In this document: positions 34,433-43,507 of the stretch, in pieces
Position numbering within the stretch: position 1 is the stretch's first letter
Layout: every line of letters begins with the position of its first letter
Origin: a bacterium ADurb.Bin236
GTDB taxonomy: Bacteria; UBP15; UBA6099
Reading direction: 5' to 3'
NCBI GenBank assembly: GCA_002069885.1
Contig: MWCD01000002.1
Location: 62,001 to 126,000 of the forward strand
DNA: 64,000 nt
Made by a program: the position numbers and the translations under genes
The notes under the pieces: generated by a model
Database searches by the model: none
Seen by the model: the letters and a program-made list of their open reading frames with translations, nothing else
Told to the model about the DNA's origin: nothing

Positions 34433-35581
34433 TCACATTTTGCCGAAGGGGTCGTCGCGCCAGTCGGACATGAACGACAACAGCTTGTCCATGTCGGGAG
34501 TCTCGCCGGTCATCACGTAGTGGCCGGAGCAGCAGACGCCCATGAGAAGAGCGGTCTGAGGGTCGGCTCCGAGGGAGAGGGCGAGGGAGAAAGCCGCGTT
34601 GAAATGGTCTCCGGCCCCTGTGGTGATTACGGGGCGTTTCGTGTGCGGGCCGTCCTGATGGTAGGTTTTTCCGCCGACGACGGTTACGGCGAATTCCACT
34701 GGATGAACGACGACGGAAAAGACGCCGAGGGCACGGGAGATTTCCTCGCAGGCGCGGGCGGCGGCGTCCGGCCCGGAAGCGTCTGCCGCTAAGCCTAGCG
34801 CGGACGCTATCTGTCCGGCCTCGCGTCCGTTCAGGCCGAGTATGACTTTATAGAGCCTTGAAAACTTCGGAACTATGCTCAACATGCGTTTGATATCGGA
34901 CAATTCCCGTTTCTGCGGGTCGGCAAGGTCGATGAAGAAAAAGCGGTCAGCGGTTGTTGAAAGTTTCGGGAATATTTCTGAGATTATATTTTCCCAGATG
35001 TCGGACATGAAGGGGAGCATGCTCCAGTTGACGAGGGCGAGAAGGCGGGCCTCGTCCAGAAGGTTGACAAAACGCTCTTTGCCGACATCCTCCAGAATTC
35101 TGTCCCAAGTGACGTGTGAGACGGGGGCCATCTTTCCGACCATGATTTTTCCGTCGAGGAATTCCACGGCGTCCGTATGGCAAGGTTCCGCGATGGATAT
35201 GACGTTTGCGGCGTCTTTGAGGGGGCGGAAGACGGGATGGATGTCCGGCCTGCCGAGAGTTCCTATGTAAGTGGTTGAGACTCCGAGGGAGGCGATGGCG
35301 TTTGCCATAATGGGGCCGTTGCCGCCTATCTTCACCCGCTGCGGCACATACTCTATGTTGCCGCTTTTTCCAGCGTAGCTTTTTATCCTCTCGGCGTAGT
35401 CCGACATCATTTCGAGCCGCGCGTATTCGGAGTTGTTTTTGCGGGTGTCCACCACGTGGACTATCTCGTCGATGAAGCCGTCCAGCCCGACGACGCAACG
35501 CATTTTTCCGGGCGCGTTGGCATTTGAGGATATGTTGTTTTTGAGCCGGGCGACAAGCTCTCGTTCTGTTTGTTGTGACAT
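34433..35581 (-). CDS. PfkB-family (ribokinase-like) carbohydrate kinase
   Basis: A 382-residue cytoplasmic kinase. The N-terminal sugar-binding motif reads KIGGNGPIMANAIASLG, and the C-terminal anion-hole motif with the catalytic Asp is ITTGAGDHFNAAF (about 315-327). The protein is longer than ribokinase (about 310), with an extended N-terminal part (KMRCVVGLDGFIDEIVHVVDTRK). The substrate cannot be told from sequence. It is divergently transcribed from the D-aminoacylase-like gene 101 bp away. Confidence 0.85.
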   Translation of the reverse strand: MSQQTERELVARLKNNISSNANAPGKMRCVVGLDGFIDEIVHVVDTRKNNSEYARLEMMSDYAERIKSYAGKSGNIEYVPQRVKIGGNGPIMANAIASLGVSTTYIGTLGRPDIHPVFRPLKDAANVISIAEPCHTDAVEFLDGKIMVGKMAPVSHVTWDRILEDVGKERFVNLLDEARLLALVNWSMLPFMSDIWENIISEIFPKLSTTADRFFFIDLADPQKRELSDIKRMLSIVPKFSRLYKVILGLNGREAGQIASALGLAADASGPDAAARACEEISRALGVFSVVVHPVEFAVTVVGGKTYHQDGPHTKRPVITTGAGDHFNAAFSLALSLGADPQTALLMGVCCSGHYVMTGETPDMDKLLSFMSDWRDDPFGKM

Positions 35582-35682
35582 TTTATCTCTCCGCGCGCAG
35601 TCTTGATAAAATCGGATATAGTATATAACGGCGTCGCGGCGAAGTGAAGGAACCGGCGTCTGAAAGAGCGGGGGATCGGCGA

Positions 35683-37173
35683 ATGGAAAGAAAGATATTC
35701 ATCAAAGGCGGAACGGTTTACGACGGGGCCGGGGGGCCGGGCGTCAACAGCGACGTCTACATCGAAGGAGACAAGATAAAGGCAGTGGGAGAAGAGGCTA
35801 GCGCGATGGCCCGCGCGGACGATCCCGCTCTTTCATCCATCGACGCCGCCGGCAAGATGGTGTGTCCGGGATTCATAGATATGCACGCGCATTCGGATTA
35901 CAAGATAGCGGTGAACGGCTCGATGGAGGCGAAGTTGCGGCAGGGGGTGACGACCGCGGTGGTGGGGTCGTGCGGGTTTTCGGGAGCGCCTATGAACGAC
36001 AGGCTGAGGCGCGATTTCAAGGGCTATCTGTCCGGCATGTTCGGAACGGAGTGTCAGTTTGAATGGGATTCCACCGCCGGGTATATCGAACACATTAAAA
36101 GGATTGGAATCGGGGCAAACGTGTTTCTGCAGACCGGGTTCGGCAATTTGAGGCAGATGACGATGGGGCGGTCGCCGTTGAAAGCGAACGCGGGGCAGAT
36201 AGCCGAAATGAAAAAGTTGCTGGATAAGTCGCTGGAAGAAGGTTCGAGGGGGTTTTCCGCGGGGCTGGCTTACCCGATGCAGATGTTCTCGTCTACAGAA
36301 GAAGTGAAGGCTCTCTGCGGGACGGCGGCGAAGCGTGGCGCGCTGTTCAGCGTTCACGTGAGGAACGAGATAGACAAGCTGGAGGAGGCGAACCGGGAGG
36401 TAATCGGGATAGCGGAGGAGACCGGAGTGTCGCTGCAGATATCGCACCACAAGGCGATATTGAGCCGCAACTGGGGCAAGCCGCGGCAGACGATGAAGAT
36501 GATGGAGGAGGCGCGCGCGCGCGGCGTGGATGTCGAGGCGGACGTGTATCCGTTCACGGCGTTTTCCAACATACTCGCCACGACGATGCTGCTGAACGAG
36601 CCGGGGATGGAGGAAAAGGTGATTTTCCTCGAACTGAAAAAATTGAAGCAGTACGAGGGCAAATCGCTTGCGGACGTGATGAAGGACACCGGGAAGGGAG
36701 CGAAGGCTGCCGCGCTGCATATCCTTTTCAAAGAGGGTTTCAGCAACGCCCCGGTCGCGGGCGAGTTTATTTCGGAAGACGACCTTCGGTTCATCATGTC
36801 GCATCCCCTCAGCAGCATAGGGTCGGACGGAGTGGAGACGGACGAGGGGGCGAAGGCGCATCCCCGGCTGTTTTCCACCTCGGTCAGGTTTCTGAAACAT
36901 TACGTCCTTGGCGAAAAGCTGATGCCGATGGGAGAGGCGGTCAGGAAGATGACGTCGATGCCGGCAAGGAAAATCGGGGCTGCTCGCCGGGGATTGATTA
37001 AGGAAGGTTATTTTGCGGACATCGCGGTGTTCGACCCGGACGCGCTCAGGGACAATTCTACGTATGATGACCCTGTCAGGTATCCGAGCGGGTTTGACGC
37101 GGTGATTGTAAACGGCGAAATAGCGGTTATGAAGGATGAAATTACAGGCGTTCGCGCGGGGACCGTGCTTTGA
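35683..37173 (+). CDS. D-aminoacylase / N-acyl-D-amino-acid deacylase family amidohydrolase
   Basis: A 496-residue metal-dependent hydrolase of the amidohydrolase superfamily. Landmarks are PGFIDMHAHSDYK (metal HxH), VVGSCGFSGAP (the cysteine ligand of D-aminoacylases), FSVHVRNE, SLQISHHKA and SSIGSDGVETD (catalytic Asp region). The last ~60 residues return to the small beta domain (ADIAVFDPDALRD). I chose the ATG at 35683 because GGGGG lies about 8 nt upstream. The likely reaction removes N-acyl groups from D-amino acids, or a related dihydropyrimidinase-like ring opening. The protein is cytoplasmic; no substrate-specific neighbour is visible. Confidence 0.85.
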   Translation: MERKIFIKGGTVYDGAGGPGVNSDVYIEGDKIKAVGEEASAMARADDPALSSIDAAGKMVCPGFIDMHAHSDYKIAVNGSMEAKLRQGVTTAVVGSCGFSGAPMNDRLRRDFKGYLSGMFGTECQFEWDSTAGYIEHIKRIGIGANVFLQTGFGNLRQMTMGRSPLKANAGQIAEMKKLLDKSLEEGSRGFSAGLAYPMQMFSSTEEVKALCGTAAKRGALFSVHVRNEIDKLEEANREVIGIAEETGVSLQISHHKAILSRNWGKPRQTMKMMEEARARGVDVEADVYPFTAFSNILATTMLLNEPGMEEKVIFLELKKLKQYEGKSLADVMKDTGKGAKAAALHILFKEGFSNAPVAGEFISEDDLRFIMSHPLSSIGSDGVETDEGAKAHPRLFSTSVRFLKHYVLGEKLMPMGEAVRKMTSMPARKIGAARRGLIKEGYFADIAVFDPDALRDNSTYDDPVRYPSGFDAVIVNGEIAVMKDEITGVRAGTVL

Positions 37174-37337
37174 GACTAATAGAAGAAAATAATAGTTCTT
37201 TTATATACTAGATAAAATATATAAATATGTTATATTATACGGATTCGCGCGTATGTTCGACGGGCAGACGCGCTTGTCAAGGCTGGGTTTTTCTTGTGAA
37301 AAATCCTAGTTAGGCGCGCAACCGACCGGAGAGAGAA

Positions 37338-37901
37338 TTGAGGGTAATCGGCGGCGATTTGAAGAGGTCCAAGCTGTTCGGCCCGGAGGATGGAGACGAC
37401 AGCATAAGAGTGACGTACGACCGGGTCAGGGAGAGCATATTCAACTTGACAGGGCCGATGGACGGAGCGAGGTTTCTGGATCTGTTCGCGGGGGCGGGGA
37501 GCGTAGGGATAGAGGCGTTGAGCCGGGGGGCGGCGAAAGTGACGTTCGTGGACCACGCGCCGAAAGCTATCCGGCTGGTGGAGAGCAACGTAGGGAAATT
37601 CGGGCTTGAGGACAGGGTTGAAATAATCAGGATGGACTTTAGGGAATACGTCGCCGGAGGGGCGGCGCGGGGAGTTTTTGATCTGATATTCCTCGACCCG
37701 CCGTATGCGGGGAGCCTTTTCGAGGCGGCGATGGACTCGCCGGGGATCGCCGATATGCTGGCGGACGGCGGAAAAGTCGTCGGGCAGCACGGAGCGGAGC
37801 CGGAACGCGCGAAATTCGGGGCGCTGATCATGGCGGATGTCAGGAGATACGGCTCAAGTTGGGTCTCTATCTGGAAAAAAAATAAGGACAGCGAAAAATG
37901 A
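37338..37901 (+). CDS. rsmD: 16S rRNA (guanine966-N2)-methyltransferase RsmD
   Basis: A 187-residue SAM-dependent methyltransferase. MRVIGGDLKRSKL is the typical start, FLDLFAGAGSVGIEALSRGA is the SAM motif and DLIFLDPPY is the catalytic DPPY motif. It starts with TTG at 37338, 6 nt after GGAG. It overlaps coaD by 4 bp and opens the housekeeping run that ends with ftsY. The AT-rich stretch at 37190-37245 upstream is the probable promoter region. Confidence 0.95.
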   Translation: MRVIGGDLKRSKLFGPEDGDDSIRVTYDRVRESIFNLTGPMDGARFLDLFAGAGSVGIEALSRGAAKVTFVDHAPKAIRLVESNVGKFGLEDRVEIIRMDFREYVAGGAARGVFDLIFLDPPYAGSLFEAAMDSPGIADMLADGGKVVGQHGAEPERAKFGALIMADVRRYGSSWVSIWKKNKDSEK

Positions 37902-38380
37902 ACATTGCTGCTTATCCGGGGAGTTTCGACCCGATTACCAACGGCCACATGGATATAGTTCAGCGCTCGGCCTCGGTGTTCGACGAGCTTATTGTCGCGA
38001 TTTCCAACAACCCGTCGAAAAAGCATCTTTTCTCTATTCAGGAGAGGTTGGAGATTGCCAAGGAACTGACGAAGGGCATCGCCAATGTGAAGGTGGAAAG
38101 CTTCGACACTCTGCTTGTGGATTATGTGAAGGCGTGCGGGGCGAAAGCGGTTGTGCGCGGGCTGCGCGCGGTGACGGACTTTGAAATGGAGTTTCAGATG
38201 GCGCTGGTGAACAAAAGGCTGGCTCCGAACGTCGAGACGGTGTTTCTGGTGACGAGCACGGAGCATTCTTTCATCAGTTCCTCGATAATAAAGGAAGTGG
38301 CGTCGTTCGGCGGGGACGTGAGTTCTCTGGTGTCGCCGCTGGTGGACGCGAAACTGAAGGAAAGATTTTCTAAGAAGTGA
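37898..38380 (+). CDS. coaD: Phosphopantetheine adenylyltransferase
   Basis: CoaD makes dephospho-CoA from 4'-phosphopantetheine and ATP. The 160-residue length is normal. Motifs: YPGSFDPITNGHMDIV (nucleotidyl-transferase T/HxGH), VVRGLRAVTDFEMEFQMA, and ISSSIIKEVASFGGDVSSLV. It overlaps the rsmD stop by 4 bp; this pairing is common in bacteria. Confidence 0.98.
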   Translation: MNIAAYPGSFDPITNGHMDIVQRSASVFDELIVAISNNPSKKHLFSIQERLEIAKELTKGIANVKVESFDTLLVDYVKACGAKAVVRGLRAVTDFEMEFQMALVNKRLAPNVETVFLVTSTEHSFISSSIIKEVASFGGDVSSLVSPLVDAKLKERFSKK

Positions 38381-38393
38381 GTGGGAGAGGAAA

Positions 38394-38810
38394 ATGGCGG
38401 CAGGGGAAGGCGGGAAGGGATTGAAGAAGGAAAAACTGGCAAGGTTTCAGAAGTTGCTGGACGCGCTGGAATCGCATCTGGACGGCGGTTTTTTCCTTTC
38501 ATTTATTGGAAAAATCGTTGTGGATGAGAAGAAGATATACTCTGTCCTCAATGAAATGAGGTCTATGAGGATAGAGATGGAGGCCGAGGCGGAAGAGGAA
38601 ACGGCGCGGGCGGCGGCGGAAAAAATGGCGTCGCCTGAGGGGGCCGGCAAAGGTGATGTCGGGGCCGGAGCTGAGATGTATGCCCTCCAGACGCTTGACA
38701 ATCTGGAGCAAACATTGCACAAAGTTATGAGCACGGTTAAGGAAGGCAGAAAGTATTTAGAGAGAAAAATGGAGCGGGAGGTGAAAGAAGATGGCGCTTC
38801 CGAAATATAA
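38394..38810 (+). CDS. Coiled-coil protein of the coaD-rpmF interval
   Basis: A 138-residue, highly charged, helical protein. KIVVDEKKIYSVLNEMRSMRIEMEAEAEEE resembles small proteins found between coaD and rpmF in Firmicutes and relatives, usually annotated ATPase-like but without a known role. An Ala/Glu-rich middle and a C-terminal coiled coil (LQTLDNLEQTLHKVMSTVKEGRKYLERK) follow. Its end overlaps rpmF by 20 bp, so the two are co-expressed. It has no signal peptide and no nucleotide-binding motif, so an ATPase function is not supported. Confidence 0.75.
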   Translation: MAAGEGGKGLKKEKLARFQKLLDALESHLDGGFFLSFIGKIVVDEKKIYSVLNEMRSMRIEMEAEAEEETARAAAEKMASPEGAGKGDVGAGAEMYALQTLDNLEQTLHKVMSTVKEGRKYLERKMEREVKEDGASEI

Positions 38811-38982
38811 GAAATCGCGTTCAAGCACAAGAAGCCAGAAGGCGCAGTGGAAAAGAGGCTTGAAGACGCCGACGCTGACGGAATGTCCGCAGTGCCACGA
38901 AGTGAAGATGACGCATCGCGCTTGCGCGAAATGCGGCTACTACAAGGGCAAGACGGTTCTTGTGACCAAAGTCGAGGGATAA
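38791..38982 (+). CDS. rpmF: 50S ribosomal protein L32
   Basis: The 63-residue protein starts MALPKYKKSRSSTRSQKAQW and has a zinc ribbon of four cysteines (CPQC ... CAKC). All four are kept, so this is the zinc-containing form. It overlaps the preceding gene by 20 bp; GGGAGGTGAAAG precedes the ATG. Confidence 0.97.
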   Translation: MALPKYKKSRSSTRSQKAQWKRGLKTPTLTECPQCHEVKMTHRACAKCGYYKGKTVLVTKVEG

Positions 38983-38999
38983 CGGAGGCAGGACGCTAA

Positions 39000-39236
39000 A
39001 TGTCAGACATGATAGAACGCCTGAAGAAAGTGGTCATGGCGGAGCTTGGCGTGTCGGAGGACAAGATAGTGATGGAGGCGTCGTTCAGGGACGACCTCGG
39101 AGCCGACTCGCGCAAGATATTCGACTTGATAATGGCCGTAGAGGACGAGTTCGGGATAGAAGTGCCGGACGAGGACGCGGTGATGATAGTCACGGTGGGA
39201 GACGCCGCCGATTATCTGAAAAAACGGCAGGTGTGA
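39000..39236 (+). CDS. acpP: Acyl carrier protein
   Basis: A 78-residue four-helix carrier protein. The phosphopantetheine serine is S37 in GADSRKIFDLIMAVEDEFGIEVPDED. The residue after the serine is Arg rather than the usual Leu (DSR instead of DSL), a notable change at the site read by partner enzymes. Otherwise it is a standard fatty-acid type ACP, and its place between rpmF and rnc is the usual one. No fab genes are here. Confidence 0.93.
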   Translation: MSDMIERLKKVVMAELGVSEDKIVMEASFRDDLGADSRKIFDLIMAVEDEFGIEVPDEDAVMIVTVGDAADYLKKRQV

Positions 39237-39240
39237 CCCG

Positions 39241-39987
39241 TTGAAACTTTCCCCCCTCGAAGTTCGGGACAGAGAAGGATTCCCGAGGCCGCTCGAGGAC
39301 TTGCTGGGAATCATCGGCGTGGAATTCAACGACCAATCGGCGTTGAGGGCGGCTCTTACGCACCCGTCATACTGGGGCTCGTGCGTGCTGCCCGAAATTG
39401 AGCGGCTGGAACGCAGTTACGAACGGCTGGAGTTCCTCGGCGACTCTGTTCTGGCGCTCTCCATCTGCGAACGCCTGTTCAAATCTTTTCCGGAAGACAA
39501 TCAGGGAGCGATGAGCAAGGCAAAGGCGCACCTTGTGAGCAAGGGCGTGCTGCTGAAGGCCGCTCGCAGGATCGAGCTTGGGGATTTCATCAGGGTCGGC
39601 AAGGGCGTCGAGGAGTCGGCGGGCAGAGACCACACGGCTTTCGTGGTGGATTGTTTTGAAGCGCTGATCGGGGCCGTCTTCATCGACCAAGGGTTCGAGA
39701 GGGCGCGCGACTTCGTCATCGAACGGATGTCCGAGTTTCTTGAGGAGGCGGGCGGCGAGGCCGCTCGCGACTTCAAAACGGAACTTCAGGAATACGCTCA
39801 AAAACGCCACAAGAATCTCCCTCGATATGTTATGATATCCGAGAACGGCCCGGACCACTGCAAGGTGTTCAGGGTGGAGGTGTTCGTGAACGGGGAGTCT
39901 CTCGCAACCGGAGAGGGACGAAGCAAAAAAGAAGCGGAGACGGAGGCGGCGCGCTCGGCGATATTGGGCATAAGCTCCGGCTCCTGA
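39241..39987 (+). CDS. rnc: Ribonuclease III
   Basis: RNase III cuts double-stranded RNA during rRNA and mRNA processing. In the 248-residue protein the catalytic signature is LERLEFLGDSVLALSICERLF (E64, D68 region), with the second acidic site in DCFEALIGAVFIDQGF. The dsRNA-binding domain begins at about residue 178 (DFKTELQEYAQKR) and ends with GRSKKEAETEAARSAI. The start is TTG at 39241, with AGGTG 7 nt upstream inside the end of acpP. Confidence 0.97.
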   Translation: MKLSPLEVRDREGFPRPLEDLLGIIGVEFNDQSALRAALTHPSYWGSCVLPEIERLERSYERLEFLGDSVLALSICERLFKSFPEDNQGAMSKAKAHLVSKGVLLKAARRIELGDFIRVGKGVEESAGRDHTAFVVDCFEALIGAVFIDQGFERARDFVIERMSEFLEEAGGEAARDFKTELQEYAQKRHKNLPRYVMISENGPDHCKVFRVEVFVNGESLATGEGRSKKEAETEAARSAILGISSGS

Positions 39988-40013
39988 GTCGATAATAAAC
40001 AATAAGGCCCGCA

Positions 40014-43000
40014 ATGTATCTGAAATCGGTGTCAATGTTCGGATTCAAGACGTTCGCCCGCCGGACGGTCTTTGAGTTCCGCGAGGGCGTTACTGCGGTG
40101 GTCGGCCCGAACGGAAGCGGAAAAAGCAATCTGGTGGACGCGATAACGTGGGCGCTCGGCGAACAGAGCATGCGCTCGATCCGGGGCCGCAAACTCGAAG
40201 AGGTCGTCTACCACGGCAGCGCCAGCCGCAAGCCCCTCGGCTTCGCCGAGGTCGTCCTAACTTTCGACAACGACGACGGCTATTTCCCGCTCCCTCAGAG
40301 CGAAATATCCATAACCAGAAGGTACTTCAAATCCGGCGAGAGCGAGTTTGCCATCAACAACGAGCCTTGCAGGCTCAAGGATATTCAGGAACTTCTCATC
40401 GACACCGGACTGTCCACCACCAACTATTCGATTATCAATCAGGGCGACGTCGAATACGTCATCGACCTGTCTCCATCGCAGAGGCGCGAGATATTCGACG
40501 AGGCCGCCGGAATAAATAAATATAAAATCGAAAAAACGAAAACGCTGTCGAAAATCAAAGACACGAATATCAACATCTCCCGACTGAAAGACATACTGAC
40601 CGAGATCGCCGAATCGCTGGGGCCGTTGAAAGAGCAGGCGGAAAAGGCGAAACGGTATGACGAGATAGTGGAGGAGATGGAACAGCTGAAGCTGGGCGTC
40701 TTCGCGTCCGAAATAAGGCGTCTGAAGAGCCGGTTGGAACAGCTTGCCACAGAGGGAGAGGGGCTAAAGGCGAAGAGGGCGGAAGGGCTGAAGAAAGTCG
40801 GCGAGCTGAGGCAGTCGCGGGAGAACGTCGGAGCGGGGATAGACGGAGCGCGGGCGGAAATCGACTCGGCGCTGCGCGAATTGGCGGACATCGGCTCGAA
40901 GCTGGCGCGCGCGGAGGAATCCGCGAGGTTGCTGGCCCGCGCGGTGGAAGACGCGGACAGAAGGGCCGCCGCCGCCGACGTTGAAAAGACTGACACCTTA
41001 AAACAGGAGCAAACTCTAGAAAAAGATATCAAAGACCTTCGAGCTAAAGCGGAACAGAAAAAACGCCGGCTCGAAGAAGCCGCCGCAGAGCTTGAAAGCG
41101 CGACGAAACAGTCCTCCGACGACCTGAAACTGAATCGGAAAGATCTGACGGAGAAGCGTGACGGGTTGCTGCCGGAAGCGGAGGAATTGAAGAAGATAGA
41201 GGCGCGGCTGGCGGGCGAACTGGCGGTAGCCAAAGACAGGCTTGCGGGGATGTCCGCGCGAGTGAAGGCTCTGACCTCCGCCCGGGATTCGGCGCGGGAA
41301 AGGCTGGCTTCGGCGCGCGAACGGGGCAAGTCCGAGAGCGAAAAAGTTTCGCTATTTGAAAAGCAAATTCGCGAAAAAGAATCGCAGGCGGAAAAGCTTC
41401 GCGCTGGCATCGAGGAAACTTCCGCCGGGCGGGATAAAGCGCGGGCGGCGCTTGATGCGGTCGTCGCGGAGCGCAACGCTTTGTCTGCGCGGGTCGAAGC
41501 TATCGAACGCGTAGCGGGCCTGATGGCCGTGAGCGAAAAAGGAAAACAAACCGCCCGGCTTGCTGACGAGATTGAGATCAAAACCGGGTTCGAGCCTGCC
41601 GCGCGCCGCGCTCTGAATGAGCTTTTTAACGCTTCAATTTCGACTTCCGCAGACATAGGGAAAGCGCTCGAAGAGGCCGCCGACAGCGGGGCCGCGAGGC
41701 TGATTCTCGACTGGTTTGCCGGGGCCGGAGCGGCGGCGGCGGAGGCTCTCACAAAGAAAAAATGGGCGAAACGGCTCCTGTCGGACGCGGTGTCGGTCAA
41801 ACCGGGCGCGCCGAAGGAGTTGCTGAATGTATTCTCAATGTTCGCGCTCGCGGACACCGATGCGGAGATGAAAGAGGCGATTTCGGAACTGCCTCCGGGG
41901 GCCGGGGTTGTGAGGGCGGATGGAGCGGCGTGTTTTATCAACGGGACGTTGTTCACGGGCGAGGCTCTGCCTACCAGCGAGGCTGCAAGAGAGCGCGTGG
42001 CCGAGCTTAAGTCCGAACTCGAAAAGAAGAACGCGGAAGTCAAAGCGGGCCGCGCCGCGCGCGAAGAAGCTGAAAAGAAATACGCGGCCATGAGGACGTC
42101 GTCCGAAGCGGCTGGAAAAGAATTTAACAAATTGAATATCGAACTGGCTGCGTCGCGCGAGCGCGCGGCGGCGGCTGTGGAGCGCGTCGAGATTCTGACG
42201 AAAGACCTAGAATCGGCGGAAAAAGCGCTGGCCGATTTCGCGTCGTCCGGGGGCGGCTCCGAGTCGGATGTCGCAAAACTGGAATCCGAATTCCGGAATG
42301 TTTCTGAAAAGAGAAAAAGCCTCGAAGCCGATTTAAAGTCGGCGCAGTGCGGGCTGGACGAGATTGCGGACGCTTTCAGGAAACGGGAGATGCGCGAGGT
42401 GGACTTGCGCGTCGAGATGGGGGAGCTGAGGCGGGAGATAGAGGCGGCGGGCGACGCGGAGAAGTACAGGCAGGCGGAGTTGGAGCGGGCGCGCAGGAGA
42501 AGCGGGGACATAGACGCGGAGAAGTCAAAACTGTCTGCGGACAGGCAGCGCACATCCGAAGAGATGAAGGCCGGCGAGGCGCTTGCGAAAGAGCTTGGGG
42601 CGGCGCGCGCGGCGGCGGAATCAGCGCTCGCGCAAAAACGGGCCGCGCTCAAGGGCATGGAAGACGAAAGCCTGAGGCTGCGCGGAGAGATACACGCCGT
42701 CGAAACCCGGCTTGAAGAGTTGAAAGAGGCGATGCTCGACAGCGAGATGAAGTGCGCGCGCGCTGAAACGCAACTCGAAGAGATAAGAAGACAGTTCTCG
42801 GAGGAGTTCGACGATGTCTCCGAGGAGCGGGCGCTCGAAGAGACTGCCGACGGCGGCCCAGCGGGAAAAGGACGCTACCTCGCTCTGAAAAAAGAGCTTG
42901 AGACGCTTCAGCCGGTGAACATGCTGGCTATCGGCGAATATGAGGAGAAGTCAAACAGATTCGACCTGCTGAGCGAACAGATAGGCGACCTCGAAGACGC

Positions 43001-43502
43001 GCGCGCGACTCTGCTCGACATCGTGAACGAGTATGACGACCGCAGCAGGTCGCAGTTCATGGAGACGTTCGAGCGGGTGCGTGAAAAATTTCAGGAGACG
43101 TTCGTCGAGATGTTCGGCGGCGGCGAGGCGGAGCTGATGCTTGTCGGCGACGGCGATCCGCTCGAATCGGGCGTGGATGTTTCCGTGCAGGTGCCCGGCA
43201 AGAGGATGAGGGCGATAACCCTTCTGTCCGGCGGCGAAAAAGCCCTTTGCGCGCTGGTTCTGATTTTCTCCATACTCAAGGTGAAACCCAGCCCGTTCTA
43301 CGTGCTCGACGAGGTTGACGCCGGGCTTGACGAAAGCAATATTGTGCGGTTCCGCGAAATGCTGAAAAAACATTCGACCAACAGCCAGTTTCTGGTCGTC
43401 ACCCACAACAAGGGAACGCTGGTGGGAGCCGACCAATTGTTCGGCATAACAATGGACAAACAGGAAGGATACTCGAAGCTCCTTACGGTATCCATGGAAT
43501 AA
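40014..43502 (+). CDS. smc: Chromosome segregation protein SMC
   Basis: A 1162-residue condensin ATPase. The head is split between the ends: Walker A GPNGSGKSNLVDAI (about 32-45), the C-terminal signature LLSGGEKALCALVL, and Walker B FYVLDEVDAGLDESN. Two long charged coiled coils (about 170-480 and 680-980) flank a hinge near 500-650. The hinge (AVSEKGKQTARLADEIEIKTGFEPAARRALNELF) is recognisable but divergent. Many G+C-rich alanine/glutamate codons explain the long open frames seen antisense to this gene; none has support. ftsY follows at 5 bp. Confidence 0.98.
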   Translation: MYLKSVSMFGFKTFARRTVFEFREGVTAVVGPNGSGKSNLVDAITWALGEQSMRSIRGRKLEEVVYHGSASRKPLGFAEVVLTFDNDDGYFPLPQSEISITRRYFKSGESEFAINNEPCRLKDIQELLIDTGLSTTNYSIINQGDVEYVIDLSPSQRREIFDEAAGINKYKIEKTKTLSKIKDTNINISRLKDILTEIAESLGPLKEQAEKAKRYDEIVEEMEQLKLGVFASEIRRLKSRLEQLATEGEGLKAKRAEGLKKVGELRQSRENVGAGIDGARAEIDSALRELADIGSKLARAEESARLLARAVEDADRRAAAADVEKTDTLKQEQTLEKDIKDLRAKAEQKKRRLEEAAAELESATKQSSDDLKLNRKDLTEKRDGLLPEAEELKKIEARLAGELAVAKDRLAGMSARVKALTSARDSARERLASARERGKSESEKVSLFEKQIREKESQAEKLRAGIEETSAGRDKARAALDAVVAERNALSARVEAIERVAGLMAVSEKGKQTARLADEIEIKTGFEPAARRALNELFNASISTSADIGKALEEAADSGAARLILDWFAGAGAAAAEALTKKKWAKRLLSDAVSVKPGAPKELLNVFSMFALADTDAEMKEAISELPPGAGVVRADGAACFINGTLFTGEALPTSEAARERVAELKSELEKKNAEVKAGRAAREEAEKKYAAMRTSSEAAGKEFNKLNIELAASRERAAAAVERVEILTKDLESAEKALADFASSGGGSESDVAKLESEFRNVSEKRKSLEADLKSAQCGLDEIADAFRKREMREVDLRVEMGELRREIEAAGDAEKYRQAELERARRRSGDIDAEKSKLSADRQRTSEEMKAGEALAKELGAARAAAESALAQKRAALKGMEDESLRLRGEIHAVETRLEELKEAMLDSEMKCARAETQLEEIRRQFSEEFDDVSEERALEETADGGPAGKGRYLALKKELETLQPVNMLAIGEYEEKSNRFDLLSEQIGDLEDARATLLDIVNEYDDRSRSQFMETFERVREKFQETFVEMFGGGEAELMLVGDGDPLESGVDVSVQVPGKRMRAITLLSGGEKALCALVLIFSILKVKPSPFYVLDEVDAGLDESNIVRFREMLKKHSTNSQFLVVTHNKGTLVGADQLFGITMDKQEGYSKLLTVSME

Positions 43503-43507
43503 CAACC

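Noticed and set aside
40439-42658. A 739-codon serine-rich open frame antisense to smc, and similar long antisense frames opposite polA, fdhA, galT and others
   Set aside because: High G+C coding sequence leaves few stops on the opposite strand; compositions are unnatural and the sense genes are certain.
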